A DNA stretch of 36,732 bases from assembly GCA_011389765.1 (NCBI GenBank), contig JAABTT010000032.1, positions 1 to 36,732 on the forward strand, written 5' to 3'. Within the stretch, counting starts at the first letter, position 1; each line of letters begins with the position of its first letter. This document shows, piece after piece, positions 24,858-33,370 of the stretch. A program made the translations under genes and the position numbers. This stretch comes from Desulfohalobiaceae bacterium S24. Its GTDB lineage: Bacteria > Desulfobacterota > Desulfovibrionia > Desulfovibrionales > Desulfothermaceae. The notes below the pieces were generated by a model. The model was not told the origin of the DNA. It was given only the letters and a program-made list of their open reading frames with translations, and ran no database searches.

Positions 24858-25572
24858 AGATCTCCACGTCTACCGGGGGCGGACCTATGTTCTCAAAGGC
24901 ATTTCCATGGAAATCGCCCAGGGGGAGGTGGTGGCCCTGATCGGGGCCAACGGCGCCGGAAAAACAACGACTCTGAAGACGATCTCCGGTCTGCTCCCCA
25001 TGAAGCAGGGCAGTATCAGCTACAAACCGGACAGGACGGTTCAGTCCAGCTCGCTGGCCGGCACCGGGGTCGAAGACATCGTCCGTTTAGGGATCTGCCA
25101 CTGTCCTGAGGGCAGGGGGATCTTCGCCGGTCTGAGCACGGCAGAAAATCTCATGGCCGGTGCCTACCTCCGCCGGGACAAGGCCGCCATTCAGGAAGAC
25201 TACCAGCGGGTCTGCAAGCTGTTTCCCATTCTGGGCGAACGGCGAAAACAGGTCGCCGGCAGCCTTTCCGGAGGCGAACAGGCCATGCTGGCCATTGCTC
25301 GGGCCTTGATGGGCCGGCCCAAGCTCCTGCTTCTGGACGAGCCGTCTCTCGGGCTGGCCCCGCTAGTGGTGGCCACCATTTTCGAGATGCTGGCCGAAAT
25401 CAATCAACAGGGGATCACCATCCTTTTGGTGGAACAAAACGCGGTCATGGCCCTGGAACTGGCCCACCGGGCCTATGTCCTGGAGACCGGGACGGTGGCC
25501 CTGTCCGGCCCGAGCCGGGAAATCGCCAGTGACGACCGGGTTCGGAAGGCCTATTTGGGGGGACGCACATGA
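24844..25572 (+). CDS. livF: branched-chain amino acid-type ABC transporter ATPase LivF
   Basis: This 242-residue ATPase has Walker A G-A-N-G-A-G-K-T-T (34-42), C-P-E-G-R-G-I-F in the Q-loop-to-helical region (86-93), signature L-S-G-G-E-Q (140-145), D-E-P-S-L-G-L-A-P and V-E-Q-N-A. V-P-E-G-R/C-P-E-G-R-x-x-F and S-L-G-L-A-P are LivF hallmarks. It overlaps livG by 14 bases and livH by four (ATGA). It forms the second half of the transporter's ATPase dimer at the inner face of the membrane. Confidence 0.92.
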   Translation: MLKIEDLHVYRGRTYVLKGISMEIAQGEVVALIGANGAGKTTTLKTISGLLPMKQGSISYKPDRTVQSSSLAGTGVEDIVRLGICHCPEGRGIFAGLSTAENLMAGAYLRRDKAAIQEDYQRVCKLFPILGERRKQVAGSLSGGEQAMLAIARALMGRPKLLLLDEPSLGLAPLVVATIFEMLAEINQQGITILLVEQNAVMALELAHRAYVLETGTVALSGPSREIASDDRVRKAYLGGRT

Positions 25573-26465
25573 GCGGCGGGTATATTCTGCAGCAATTGGT
25601 CAACGGATTGATCCTGGGCAGCATGTACGCCCTGATCGCCATCGGCTTCACCATGATCTACGGCATCATCCGGCTGATCAATTTTGCCCACGGGGATGTG
25701 GTCATGATCGGATCCTTCATGACCCTGGCCTTTCTCCAGGCCCTGGGCTGGCCTTTCTACCTGGTGGCCCTGGCGGTCATGGTCGGCGGGGCCCTGGTGG
25801 GAGTGGCCATCGAAAGGTCGGTTTTTCGCCCCATGCGCGGCGCCCCTCAGGTCACCGGCTTCATTGCTTCTCTGGCCCTGTCCATCATGATCCAGAATAT
25901 GGGCATCCTTCTGCTCACGGCCCAGCCCCGGAACTTCTCCTTCCCGGATATCTTCCAGCAGGTGATCACCCTGGGTGCGGTCAGCTTCAGAATGGTGGAT
26001 CTGGTCATCATGCTCACGGCCTGGATCCTGATGATCGGCCTCATCCTCCTGGTCAAGATGACCCGCCTGGGCGTCGGCATGCGGGCCACGGCGGAGAACC
26101 TGGAGGTGGCCCGGTTGATGGGGATCAATATCAATCGGACCATCATGGCCACCTTCGCCATCGGCGGCAGCCTGGCCGCCACTGCCGGCCTGATGTACGG
26201 CGGTAAATTCGGTCAGATCGACCCCCTGCTGGGGTTTGTTCCGGGTTTGAAATCCTTTGTAGCTGCGGTAGTGGGGGGGGTCGGCTCCATCGCCGGGGCC
26301 ATCTGCGGCGGCTACATCATCGGCATGGCCGAGGTTTTGTTCGTCGGCTTTTTGCCGCCGATTTACTCGGCCTACCGGGATGCCTTTGTGTTTGGTCTGC
26401 TTATCCTGATCCTGCTGTTCATGCCCAATGGTTTGTTCGGGAAAAAATCAGAGGATAGAGCCTGA
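25569..26465 (+). CDS. livH: branched-chain amino acid-type ABC permease LivH
   Basis: This 298-residue permease has about eight membrane spans. Its start (Q-Q-L-V-N-G-L-I-L-G-S-M-Y-A-L-I-A-I-G-F-T-M-I-Y-G) is the standard LivH opening. The coupling segment M-R-A-T-A-E-N-L-E-V-A-R-L-M-G-I-N is also typical (R-A-x-x-x-x-x-x-A-x-x-x-G). The C-terminus ends L-F-M-P-N-G-L-F-G. It is coupled to livF by ATGA, and its stop overlaps the livM start (TGATG). It pairs with LivM to form the membrane channel. Confidence 0.93.
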   Translation: MSGGYILQQLVNGLILGSMYALIAIGFTMIYGIIRLINFAHGDVVMIGSFMTLAFLQALGWPFYLVALAVMVGGALVGVAIERSVFRPMRGAPQVTGFIASLALSIMIQNMGILLLTAQPRNFSFPDIFQQVITLGAVSFRMVDLVIMLTAWILMIGLILLVKMTRLGVGMRATAENLEVARLMGININRTIMATFAIGGSLAATAGLMYGGKFGQIDPLLGFVPGLKSFVAAVVGGVGSIAGAICGGYIIGMAEVLFVGFLPPIYSAYRDAFVFGLLILILLFMPNGLFGKKSEDRA

Positions 26466-27481
26466 TGTACACCTTGTCCCAACGACTCGTCTTTATCGGA
26501 CTCGCCCTGGCCGGGGGCCTGCTCATCCTGCTCATGCGCCAGTTCTTGAACGACTATATCCTGTCCATCGCCGGATTCGTGGGTATTTACGTCATTCTGG
26601 CGGTCAGCCTGAACATCACCAACGGCTTCACTGGCCTGTTCTCTCTGGGCCATCCGGCCTTCATGGCCATCGGGGGGTATACCTGTGCCATTCTGACCTT
26701 TCCGGTCCAGCGCAAGGGCTACTTCCTGTCCGGACTCCCGGACTGGCTGGCCGGTACGGAATTGAGCTTTTTCCCGGCCCTGCTCATCGGCGGCCTGTTC
26801 GCAGCCCTGGGCTCTCTGCTCATCGGCCTGCCTGTCCTGCGCCTGCGGGGACATTACCTGGCCGTGGCCACCCTGGGGGTGATCATCATCGTCCAGGTCC
26901 TGATCACCAATATGGGCGGCATTACCCGGGGCCCCTTAGGACTGAACGGACTTCCGACCCTGACCAACCTCTGGTGGGTCTACCTCTGGGTCCTGATCAC
27001 TCTTTACCTGGGCTGGAAGCTGAAATTCTCCTCCTTTGGTCGGAGCATGCTGGCCATCCGGGAAGACGAAATGGCTGCTGACTGCCTGGGGATCAACCTG
27101 TTGCGCACCAGGGTGCAGGCCCTGATGGTCGGCGCCTTTCTGGCCGGAGTGGCCGGGGGGTTATGGGCCCATCTGGTCACGGCCATCACCCCGAAATCTT
27201 TTTCCCTGATCCTGGCCTTCACCATCGTGGTCATGGTGGTGGTCGGCGGCAGCGGCAGCATCACCGGATCCCTGCTGGCGGCCGTGATCTTTTCCATGCT
27301 GACCGAGGCCTTCAGACCCCTGGAGGAGAGCCTGAACGTTTACGGCATCGGTGAAATCGTCTTGTCCCTGATCCTGATCCTCATTCTGATCTACCGTCCG
27401 ATCGGTCTGTTCGGGACCAGCGAGCCCGGCTGGCTCAGCCCTGGAAAACGGAAATCTTTGAGTGGGACGGCCGGGGACTGA
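26465..27481 (+). CDS. livM: branched-chain amino acid-type ABC permease LivM
   Basis: This 338-residue permease has about ten spans. G-L-F-S-L-G-H-P-A-F-M-A-I-G-G-Y and R-L-R-G-H-Y-L-A-V-A-T-L-G-V are characteristic LivM segments, and the loop A-I-R-E-D-E-M-A-A-D-C-L-G-I-N contacts the ATPases. It ends in a short tail (P-I-G-L-F-G-T-S-E-P-G-W-L). The gene starts inside the livH stop codon, so the four components are made together. A 77-bp gap with AAGGAGG leads to the binding protein. Confidence 0.93.
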   Translation: MYTLSQRLVFIGLALAGGLLILLMRQFLNDYILSIAGFVGIYVILAVSLNITNGFTGLFSLGHPAFMAIGGYTCAILTFPVQRKGYFLSGLPDWLAGTELSFFPALLIGGLFAALGSLLIGLPVLRLRGHYLAVATLGVIIIVQVLITNMGGITRGPLGLNGLPTLTNLWWVYLWVLITLYLGWKLKFSSFGRSMLAIREDEMAADCLGINLLRTRVQALMVGAFLAGVAGGLWAHLVTAITPKSFSLILAFTIVVMVVVGGSGSITGSLLAAVIFSMLTEAFRPLEESLNVYGIGEIVLSLILILILIYRPIGLFGTSEPGWLSPGKRKSLSGTAGD

Positions 27482-27558
27482 CCCTCGATCTGATCCGGGA
27501 GCAAGGCAAGATTCTGAATGGCTATTCTGTTAACACCCAACACACAAAGGAGGCTCAC

Positions 27559-28704
27559 ATGTGGCGAAAAACCTGTCTCTCTATCATCCTGGCGGTGTCT
27601 GTCCTGGCCGGACAGGCCCAGGCCGCCGAGACCATCAAGCTTGGCGCCCTGTACAACCTGACCGGCGGCATGTCCTCGATCGACGCTCCGGCCCTGCGCG
27701 GAGCCAAACTCAAGGCCCAGCTCCTCAATGAACAAGGCGGGGTTCTGGGCAAACAGCTCGAAGTGATCGGCTACGACACCAAAACCGATCAGAAAGCGGC
27801 CGCCACCCAGGCCAAAAAGGCCCTGTCCGACGGAGTTGTGGCCGGCCTGGGCTACGGGGACACCACCTTTGTCATGGCCGCGGCCCCGGCCTTCCAGGCC
27901 AAAGGGGTGCCTTTTGTCACCTCCGGGGCCACCCATCCCGAACTGCCCAAATGGGTGGGGGACTACATGTTCATGGCTCCGTTCGGGGACGACGACCAGT
28001 CCTACGCCATTGCCGATTACACCTATAAAGTGCTTGGCGCCAGACAAGTGGTGGTCTGGACGGACAATTCCATGGACTTCACCAAGGCCCTGTCCAAGTT
28101 TTTCAAGGAACGTTTTCAGGAACTCGGAGGAGAAATCATTCTGGAGGATTTCTTCATGATGGGAGACAAGGACTTCTCGGCCCAGATCGCCCGTCTGAAA
28201 AACACCAGCCCCAAACCCGATGCGGTCTTCATCTCGGCCATTCCCAACGAAGCCGGCCTGACTGTCAAACAGATCCGGGAATCCGGACTGGATTTGCCCA
28301 TCGTCAGTGGCGACGGTTTCGACACCGAACTGGTGACCTCGGTCCCGGGTCCGGAGCTGGCCAATGACGTCTACTTTTCCACCCACACCTACCGGGGCGA
28401 CGATCGGCCCGAGGTCCTGAATTTTATCGAGGAATACAACAAAGCCTATGGCCGGGATCCGGAAAATGCCTTCTGCCCCCTTGGGTTTGATGCGGTGGGG
28501 CTTATCGCCGACGCCCTGGAACGGGCCGGCAGTACGGACGGGGAGGCCCTCCGGGACGCTTTGGCCAACACCAAGGGCTACCAGGCCGTGACCGGGGAAA
28601 TCACCTACGCCAGACCAAGCGGCGTGCCGGTCAAAGGGGTTTCCATCATCAGTGTCCATGATGGGAAGTACAACGTGGAAAAAGTCTGGTATCCCGAGTA
28701 TTGA
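27559..28704 (+). CDS. periplasmic substrate-binding protein of the liv-type importer
   Basis: This 381-residue protein starts with a signal peptide (basic start, hydrophobic core, likely cut after A-Q-A at residue 22). The mature part opens with E-T-I-K-L-G-A-L-Y-N-L-T-G, the classical start of Leu/Ile/Val-type and amide-binding family 1 proteins, and has G-A-T-H-P-E-L and Y-N-K-A-Y-G-R-D-P in the expected places. AAGGAGG lies before the ATG. It is the fifth operon gene and sets transporter specificity. Because the next two genes are amidohydrolases, the ligand could be an amide or small lactam and not a branched amino acid; this is inference from context. It ends before a strong hairpin. 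Confidence 0.88.
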   Translation: MWRKTCLSIILAVSVLAGQAQAAETIKLGALYNLTGGMSSIDAPALRGAKLKAQLLNEQGGVLGKQLEVIGYDTKTDQKAAATQAKKALSDGVVAGLGYGDTTFVMAAAPAFQAKGVPFVTSGATHPELPKWVGDYMFMAPFGDDDQSYAIADYTYKVLGARQVVVWTDNSMDFTKALSKFFKERFQELGGEIILEDFFMMGDKDFSAQIARLKNTSPKPDAVFISAIPNEAGLTVKQIRESGLDLPIVSGDGFDTELVTSVPGPELANDVYFSTHTYRGDDRPEVLNFIEEYNKAYGRDPENAFCPLGFDAVGLIADALERAGSTDGEALRDALANTKGYQAVTGEITYARPSGVPVKGVSIISVHDGKYNVEKVWYPEY

Positions 28705-28720
28705 TTCGTGAAAACCATGC

Positions 28721-28752
28721 TTTCGGCCGGCCGATGGATCGGCCGGCCGAAA
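28721..28752 (+). promoter_or_regulatory. 15-bp perfect inverted repeat between binding protein and creatininase genes
   Basis: TTTCGGCCGGCCGAT and its exact inverse (28738-28752) are separated by GG only, forming a very stable GC-rich hairpin 16 bases after the stop. There is no T-run, so an mRNA-stabilising or partial-termination role between the transport and enzyme genes is more likely than a full terminator. Confidence 0.65.
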
Positions 28753-28784
28753 CATCACCCCAAGACCAGCAGAGGATAGTCGCT

Positions 28785-29534
28785 ATGCAGACGATCAAAC
28801 TTGAGGAATTGAATGAAAAATCTTTTCTTGAGGCCGATATCGACAAGGCCATTCTCGCGGTCGGCTCCACCGAGAGTCACGGAGGGCATCTGCCTTACGG
28901 CTGCGACACCTATGTCGGCTATGACCTGGCTCTGGAAGTAGCCGGAAAATTATCCAGGACCGTGGTGGTCCCCCCGCTCTGGTTTGGAATGAGCCTGCAC
29001 TACCGCCACAAACCCATGGCGGTCAGCCTCAGCAGCGAAACCCTGAGCCTGGTGGTCAAGGAAATCCTGGAATCGCTCGTCCACTGGAACATCCGGAAAA
29101 TTCTGGTGATCAATGGCCATGACGGCAATATTCCGTCCATTGAGATCGCCGCCCGGGACCTCAAGCTCAAACATCCGGATCTGGGACTGGCCGTGCTGGA
29201 CGCCTGGTGGGTCACAGCCGGAAATCTCCTGCCCGAGAACACCTTCGAAGTCTGGAACGGGCTCGGGCACGGCGGCGAAGGCGAGACCTCCATCGGGTTG
29301 GCCATGTTCCCGGAACTCTGCGACCTCTCGCAGGCCAAGGGCATGGTTCCGGAGATGGACCCCAATGTGAAGCTCGTCTGGAACTTCCAGGAATTGACCG
29401 ATTTCGGTGCCAGCGGGGCCCCGGAAAAAGCCACACCGGAAAAAGGGCAGAAGATGAAGCAGGTCCTGGTTGATTATCTGGTTGACTTTGTTCAGCGCAT
29501 GGACAGGCAGAACTGGCGCTATGAGCGCAGCTGA
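28785..29534 (+). CDS. creatininase-family amidohydrolase
   Basis: The ATG at 28785 follows AGAGGA and is preferred over an upstream in-frame start that would translate the hairpin. The 249-residue product has the metal motif E30-S-H32-G-x-H-L-P-x-G-x-D41, N-G-H-D-G-N and G-H-G-G-E-G-E-T-S. These are the zinc/manganese ligands and catalytic residues of creatininase (creatinine amidohydrolase) enzymes. The family also includes MftE and formamide-hydrolase-type members, so creatinine itself is not certain. It lies in a transport operon with an asparaginase, and its last 14 bases overlap that gene. It is cytoplasmic; all metal ligands appear present. Confidence 0.88.
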   Translation: MQTIKLEELNEKSFLEADIDKAILAVGSTESHGGHLPYGCDTYVGYDLALEVAGKLSRTVVVPPLWFGMSLHYRHKPMAVSLSSETLSLVVKEILESLVHWNIRKILVINGHDGNIPSIEIAARDLKLKHPDLGLAVLDAWWVTAGNLLPENTFEVWNGLGHGGEGETSIGLAMFPELCDLSQAKGMVPEMDPNVKLVWNFQELTDFGASGAPEKATPEKGQKMKQVLVDYLVDFVQRMDRQNWRYERS

Positions 29535-30525
29535 AACCCAGAAAAAAATCGCCGTTGTCTTCACCGGCGGAACCATTAGCATGCTTCCCCGGCAGGGAGC
29601 AGCCGGGGTGGTGCCTGACGATGAAGCGCACAGACTCCTGGAGGCTCTCGCGCCGCTGCATCACGAGATCGGCATTCAGAGCGTAGCCTGGGGCAACCGG
29701 CCGAGTCCGCACATGGATCATGCGCTCATGTTCAGGCTGGCCAAAGACCTGGACGCACTGTTGACTGATCCGGGCATCATCGGTGCGGTGGTCCTGCACG
29801 GTACGGATCTTCTGGTAGAGTCCGCTTTCCTGGCCGATCTCTGTCTGGAGACCAGGAAACCCGTGGTTTTCACCGGCTCGATGCGCTTTTACAGCGAACT
29901 CGGTTACGACGGCATCCGCAATCTTTTGGGAGGGATCAAGGCCTGCCTGTTGCCCATACCTGAAGAAATGGGCGTGGTCCTGCTCATGACCGATCGACTC
30001 TTTGCCGCCCGGGAGGTGGTCAAAGTCAACTCCTTGAATATAGACGCCTTCGAAGCTCCGGGAAGCGGGCCGGTGGGCTATGTGGCCGGAGAAAGCCTGA
30101 TGCTGACCAGGCACCCCCAAAAACGTCTTCGCCCCTTCCAGGCTCTCGCTCTCGACACTCGAGTGCCCATGGTTTCGTGCTTTCCGGGCATAGAACCTGG
30201 AATCATCGATGCTCTGTCGGCCACCAGCCCTGCAGGTTTGGTCGTGGAGGGCTTCGGGGCCGGCAATGTCCCCCCTGGACTGGTGGAGCCCCTGCTCAGA
30301 TTCATCAACAATCAGATTCCGGTTGTCCTGACCACTCGCTGTATTGACGGCGGGGTCTGGCCTCTGTACGGCTACCCCGGCGGGGGAGCCGATCTTGAGG
30401 CCAGAGGGATCATTTCAGGAGGCCGTCTGACGGCCCACAAGGCTCAAATTCAGCTCATGGCCTGTCTTGGTTCGAATATGGACCTTGCGGCCATCCGGCG
30501 TATTTTTCAAACAATCTGCCACTAA
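29521..30525 (+). CDS. asparaginase family amidohydrolase
   Basis: This 334-residue protein carries the two catalytic triads: F-T-G-G-T-I (T15 near the N-terminus) and H-G-T-D (93-96, in V-V-L-H-G-T-D-L-L-V-E-S-A), plus V-V-F-T-G-S-M-R. It ends in a helical domain with R-C-I-D-G-G-V. No signal peptide is seen, so it works in the cytoplasm. The family cuts side-chain or N-substituted amides of asparagine and related molecules. The start overlaps the creatininase gene by 14 bases, so expression is coupled; a different upstream in-frame start inside that gene is not needed. With the importer and the creatininase, it could finish a nitrogen-scavenging route. The true substrate is unknown. Confidence 0.88.
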   Translation: MSAAETQKKIAVVFTGGTISMLPRQGAAGVVPDDEAHRLLEALAPLHHEIGIQSVAWGNRPSPHMDHALMFRLAKDLDALLTDPGIIGAVVLHGTDLLVESAFLADLCLETRKPVVFTGSMRFYSELGYDGIRNLLGGIKACLLPIPEEMGVVLLMTDRLFAAREVVKVNSLNIDAFEAPGSGPVGYVAGESLMLTRHPQKRLRPFQALALDTRVPMVSCFPGIEPGIIDALSATSPAGLVVEGFGAGNVPPGLVEPLLRFINNQIPVVLTTRCIDGGVWPLYGYPGGGADLEARGIISGGRLTAHKAQIQLMACLGSNMDLAAIRRIFQTICH

Positions 30526-30541
30526 CCCCTTTTCACCACTC

Positions 30542-30607
30542 CGACCCTCTGGACGGACTTCGGGCTCGACGTCATTTGACCCGGGGGAGGGAGGCTGATA
30601 GAGGGTC
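30542..30607 (+). terminator. inverted repeat after the asparaginase gene (weak)
   Basis: GACCCTCT (30542-30549) pairs with AGAGGGTC (30600-30607) around a 50-base, GC-rich loop. It may mark the 3' end of the operon, but lacks a T-run. The stretch to 30679 holds no gene. Confidence 0.25.
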
Positions 30608-30679
30608 ATTTCCTGAAGCGAACATCCATGAAAAAAACCGGCTGCTGCAGACACGGCGGCCGAGAACAGGAGCTCCATA

Positions 30680-31561
30680 TTGAAGTTGGATTTTCAGCCC
30701 ATATCCTTAGATAGGCAGAAAGAATACGGGGAACGACTCAGGTTGATGCCCCAAGTGTCCTCAGACTACAGCTTTGTGCATTTTTGGAGCTGGAGAAACG
30801 AATATCAACTGGAGTGGGCCTGGGACACTGAACTGGTCTGGATTCGGCAGAATTATCCCAGCCAAATGTATTGGGCCCCTGTAGGCCCCTGGAACAGAAG
30901 AGACTGGCAGCGAGTTTTTCAGGACCCGGAGTGGCAGACGATCCAGTTCACACGAATTCCGGAGGCCTTGTTCACCCGCTGGAAGCAAGATATCGGCCCG
31001 GCCTGCGCTTTGCAGTCCAACCGGGATCATTGGGATTATCTCTACTCTGTTCAGGAACTGATCGAGTTGAAAGGCAATCGTTTTCATAGGAAAAAGAACC
31101 TCTTGCGCCAGTTTGTCCGAAACTATGCCTATGAGTATCTTCCTTTGACCGAGGAATTGGTGGAAAAGGCGCTTACCTTGCAGACGGAGTGGTGCCTGTG
31201 GCGCGACTGTGAAGATTCCACAACCCTGGAGGCTGAGAATCGAGCCATTCTGAACGTATTTACCCACTGGCAGGAATTGAAGGGGGTCTTTGGGGCAGGC
31301 TTGTCAGTGGACGGAAATATGGTGGCCTATACAGTGGCCGAACCTCTGGACGATTCCACGGTGCTTATTCATTTTGAAAAAGGCTGTCCAGAACATAAAG
31401 GGGTCTACCAGGCCATTAACCAGATGTTTCTGGAGAATTCCGCTGCTCATTTCAGCACGGTAAACCGGGAACAGGACATCGGGGATTCCGGGTTGCGCAA
31501 ATCTAAAGAATCCTACAATCCCAAGGCCTATCTCAAGAAATATGGAGGCCGGCTCCGCTAG
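30680..31561 (+). CDS. DUF2156 (phosphatidylglycerol lysyltransferase C-terminal-like) protein
   Basis: This 293-residue protein starts at TTG with CAGGAGC before it. It shows the stand-alone DUF2156 layout: a first half with S-D-Y-S-F-V-H-F-W-S-W and W-D-T-E-L-V-W-I, a central G-N-R-F-H-R-K-K-N-L-L-R-Q-F (the K-G-x-x-F-x-x-K-R-N-x-x-x-x-F motif), and an acyltransferase-like end with R-E-Q-D-I-G-D-S-G-L-R-K-S-K-E-S-Y-N-P-x-x-x-x-K-K-Y. The fold is GNAT-like, as in the transferase half of MprF, but no membrane domain is present. It is convergent with the PP2C gene, 42 bp apart. The substrate is not known. Confidence 0.85.
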   Translation: MKLDFQPISLDRQKEYGERLRLMPQVSSDYSFVHFWSWRNEYQLEWAWDTELVWIRQNYPSQMYWAPVGPWNRRDWQRVFQDPEWQTIQFTRIPEALFTRWKQDIGPACALQSNRDHWDYLYSVQELIELKGNRFHRKKNLLRQFVRNYAYEYLPLTEELVEKALTLQTEWCLWRDCEDSTTLEAENRAILNVFTHWQELKGVFGAGLSVDGNMVAYTVAEPLDDSTVLIHFEKGCPEHKGVYQAINQMFLENSAAHFSTVNREQDIGDSGLRKSKESYNPKAYLKKYGGRLR

Positions 31562-31603
31562 CTCCTATTTTTGGCGGAAACGTATCCAAGCAAAGCGGGG
31601 CTG

Positions 31604-32353
31604 TCAGGTATCAGCCAGACCTTTCAGGTCGCAGGCGATGACGGTCAGGTTGTCCGTACCCAGGCGCTTTTCCAGAACTTCCCTCTTCAAGATCTGGACC
31701 AGGTCCACTGCATCGAGGCAGTTTGCGGCGAATGATCCGATTGTTTCATTGTCCACGGCATCGAACAGTCCGTCGCAGCCTGCGATGAGAAAACAATCCT
31801 CTTGCTCAAGACGGCGGGTATGAATCCAGGGATCGGCAATGATCCCGGCTTCGCGAAATCTTGCGTCTCCAAAGCTTCTGGTGGGCATGAGTCCCTGAAA
31901 GCCGGACATGACGTAGGGATAGGAGATTCTGGCCCCGGCTTCCTGGATGCGTTCTTTTTCTGCCTTGTTATCCAGACGGTGATCTTCGCTGAGTTGCAGA
32001 GTGCTGTTTTTTTGGGCAAGCAGTATTCCTGAGTCCCCGCAATTGGCCGTGGTGAGCCTGGAGCCTTGGATCAGGAAAGTAGCCGCGGTGCAGCCGGATT
32101 CTTCAGCGGCCAATTCCTTATCAAGGGCTGTGAAAGCTTGCCTTAAGGCCTTGTTCGGACTTTCCCCGGCGTCCAAAGACCGGAGAAGACGCTGATGGAG
32201 ATGGCGGGCGGCGTACTCAGCAGCGTCTTTTCCGCAATGCCCGTCGAAAACACCTCCGAATATCCAGCCCCGGTCTCCGAAGTCGCTGATCAGAGTATAT
32301 CTGTCCTCCATGGCCCAACGGGGGCCCTGTTCTGAAATGACTGCGGTGCGCAT
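31604..32353 (-). CDS. PP2C-type protein serine/threonine phosphatase
   Basis: This 249-residue soluble phosphatase has the PP2C motifs in order: R-W-A-M-E-D-R-Y-T near the start, G-G-V-F-D-G-H-C-G-K-D-A-A near 34-46, T-A-A-T-F-L-I-Q, A-N-C-G-D-S-G-I-L-L, R-S-F-G-D, G-C-D-G-L-F-D and N-L-T-V. All metal-binding Asp positions appear present. The 3' end closes with V-I-A-C-D-L. It dephosphorylates Ser/Thr-phosphoproteins; no matching kinase is in the window. AAAGGAG lies before the ATG. It follows the 163-residue gene by only 18 bp, so the two probably form an operon. Confidence 0.92.
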   Translation of the reverse strand: MRTAVISEQGPRWAMEDRYTLISDFGDRGWIFGGVFDGHCGKDAAEYAARHLHQRLLRSLDAGESPNKALRQAFTALDKELAAEESGCTAATFLIQGSRLTTANCGDSGILLAQKNSTLQLSEDHRLDNKAEKERIQEAGARISYPYVMSGFQGLMPTRSFGDARFREAGIIADPWIHTRRLEQEDCFLIAGCDGLFDAVDNETIGSFAANCLDAVDLVQILKREVLEKRLGTDNLTVIACDLKGLADT

Positions 32354-32371
32354 GTTTCTCCTTTTGTCATT

Positions 32372-32863
32372 TCAAGCCTCTGGTGATAATTTGAGCAGGG
32401 TTTCCAGGTGCGACAATTCCTGGGCGCTGCAAAACAGAATTTCGCAAGCCAGCAGGATGGTGCCATAAATTTTCCCTGCCACCGCCAGTTCTTCAGCGGT
32501 CCAGTTTTCCTGATCCGAGGCCGCTCTGGCCAGGGTCAGGAAATACCCCCACATATGGGGTTCCATTTTTTGCAAAACATCAGACAGTTCGGTTCCCGCC
32601 TCTCCCTGGGCCAGCTTCCACCAGACCGTGTCTAAAAAACCATTTTCCAGTTTTCGCACCGGGCTGCGGTTTCCGTCTCTGAAGGCCCAGATGGTCGCGG
32701 CGACGAGATAGGTGATCAAGGGCCGCACCCGGCCGAGGGTCTCCTCCTGCCGTTTGAGAAAAGGAAAGACCTCCGGAAAAAACTCCAGCTGTTCCATGAC
32801 TTCCTGGGGTCCCAGGGGGTCAATGTCCAGTTTGTCCAGGCATGATTCACTGATAAGAGGCAT
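32372..32863 (-). CDS. helical protein of unknown function, operon partner of the PP2C phosphatase
   Basis: This 163-residue soluble helical protein is acidic and has many Leu and Trp residues (G-F-L-D-T-V-W-W-K-L, M-E-P-H-M-W-G-Y-F-L-T-L-A-R). Its C-terminus (A-G-K-I-Y-G-T-I-L-L-A-C-E-I-L-F-C) may form a hydrophobic helix. No motif of a known enzyme is evident and I do not recognise the family. GGAGCT precedes the ATG by five bases. It is 18 bp upstream of the PP2C gene and may supply a substrate or regulator of it; this is inference from coupling only. Confidence 0.65.
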   Translation of the reverse strand: MPLISESCLDKLDIDPLGPQEVMEQLEFFPEVFPFLKRQEETLGRVRPLITYLVAATIWAFRDGNRSPVRKLENGFLDTVWWKLAQGEAGTELSDVLQKMEPHMWGYFLTLARAASDQENWTAEELAVAGKIYGTILLACEILFCSAQELSHLETLLKLSPEA

Positions 32864-32963
32864 GCAATGAGCTCCACTATTGAACCGTTAAAAGACATCA
32901 AGGGCTTCTTCAGGGCAGCAGATCGGGCCGGGAGGAGCTGTTTGTTGCCTGAGCAGCATATGA

Positions 32964-33257
32964 TCAGAGTTTGGATTTAACGGCTTCGGTTTTAGCCTGC
33001 ATCCTCTTTGCATCCCCGGACCGGTAATCCACTTTCAGGTTGAGCGAAATCCGGTGACAATCCTGCTGAAGATCTTGAAAACAACTGTTTACTGTCTGCA
33101 GGACTTCCGGCCAACTGCCTTCAATACAGGTCCCCATGGGCGTCAATTGATAATCCAGACCGCTGTCTTGAATGATCGCGATGGCCCGGGCTACATAGGG
33201 ACTCAGACTCAGGCCTTTATCCAAAGGAAAAATCGACATTTCAGCAACAACACTCAT
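32964..33257 (-). CDS. MTH1187/YkoF-type thiamine-binding family protein
   Basis: The second ATG (33257) is chosen since GGAGG lies just before it, inside the longer frame. The 97-residue product has the family pattern: V-V-A-E-M-S-I-F-P-L-D-K-G-x-S-L-S-P-Y-V-A near 3-23, G-L-D-Y-Q-L-T-P-M-G-T-C-I-E-G near 36-50, and a long helix with D-C-H-R-I-S-L-N-L-K-V-D-Y-R near 68-81. Proteins of this small ferredoxin-like family (once DUF77) bind thiamine or hydroxymethylpyrimidine-type compounds. It is upstream of the 163-residue gene by 100 bp on the same strand, so may share its transcript. The function in this organism is not shown. Confidence 0.88.
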   Translation of the reverse strand: MSVVAEMSIFPLDKGLSLSPYVARAIAIIQDSGLDYQLTPMGTCIEGSWPEVLQTVNSCFQDLQQDCHRISLNLKVDYRSGDAKRMQAKTEAVKSKL

Positions 33258-33370
33258 ATTTGCCTCCATTCCATTCGAATCTCAAAAATGAATGGTAGCA
33301 AAATAAAAGGCCGGGGGCAAATCGTATTGACATCTGCAAAGGGCTTGCTATATTTCCTTTTCAACAATCG

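Noticed and set aside
27391..28758. 455-codon minus-strand frame opposite the binding protein
   Set aside because: Antisense of a well-marked signal-peptide-bearing binding protein.
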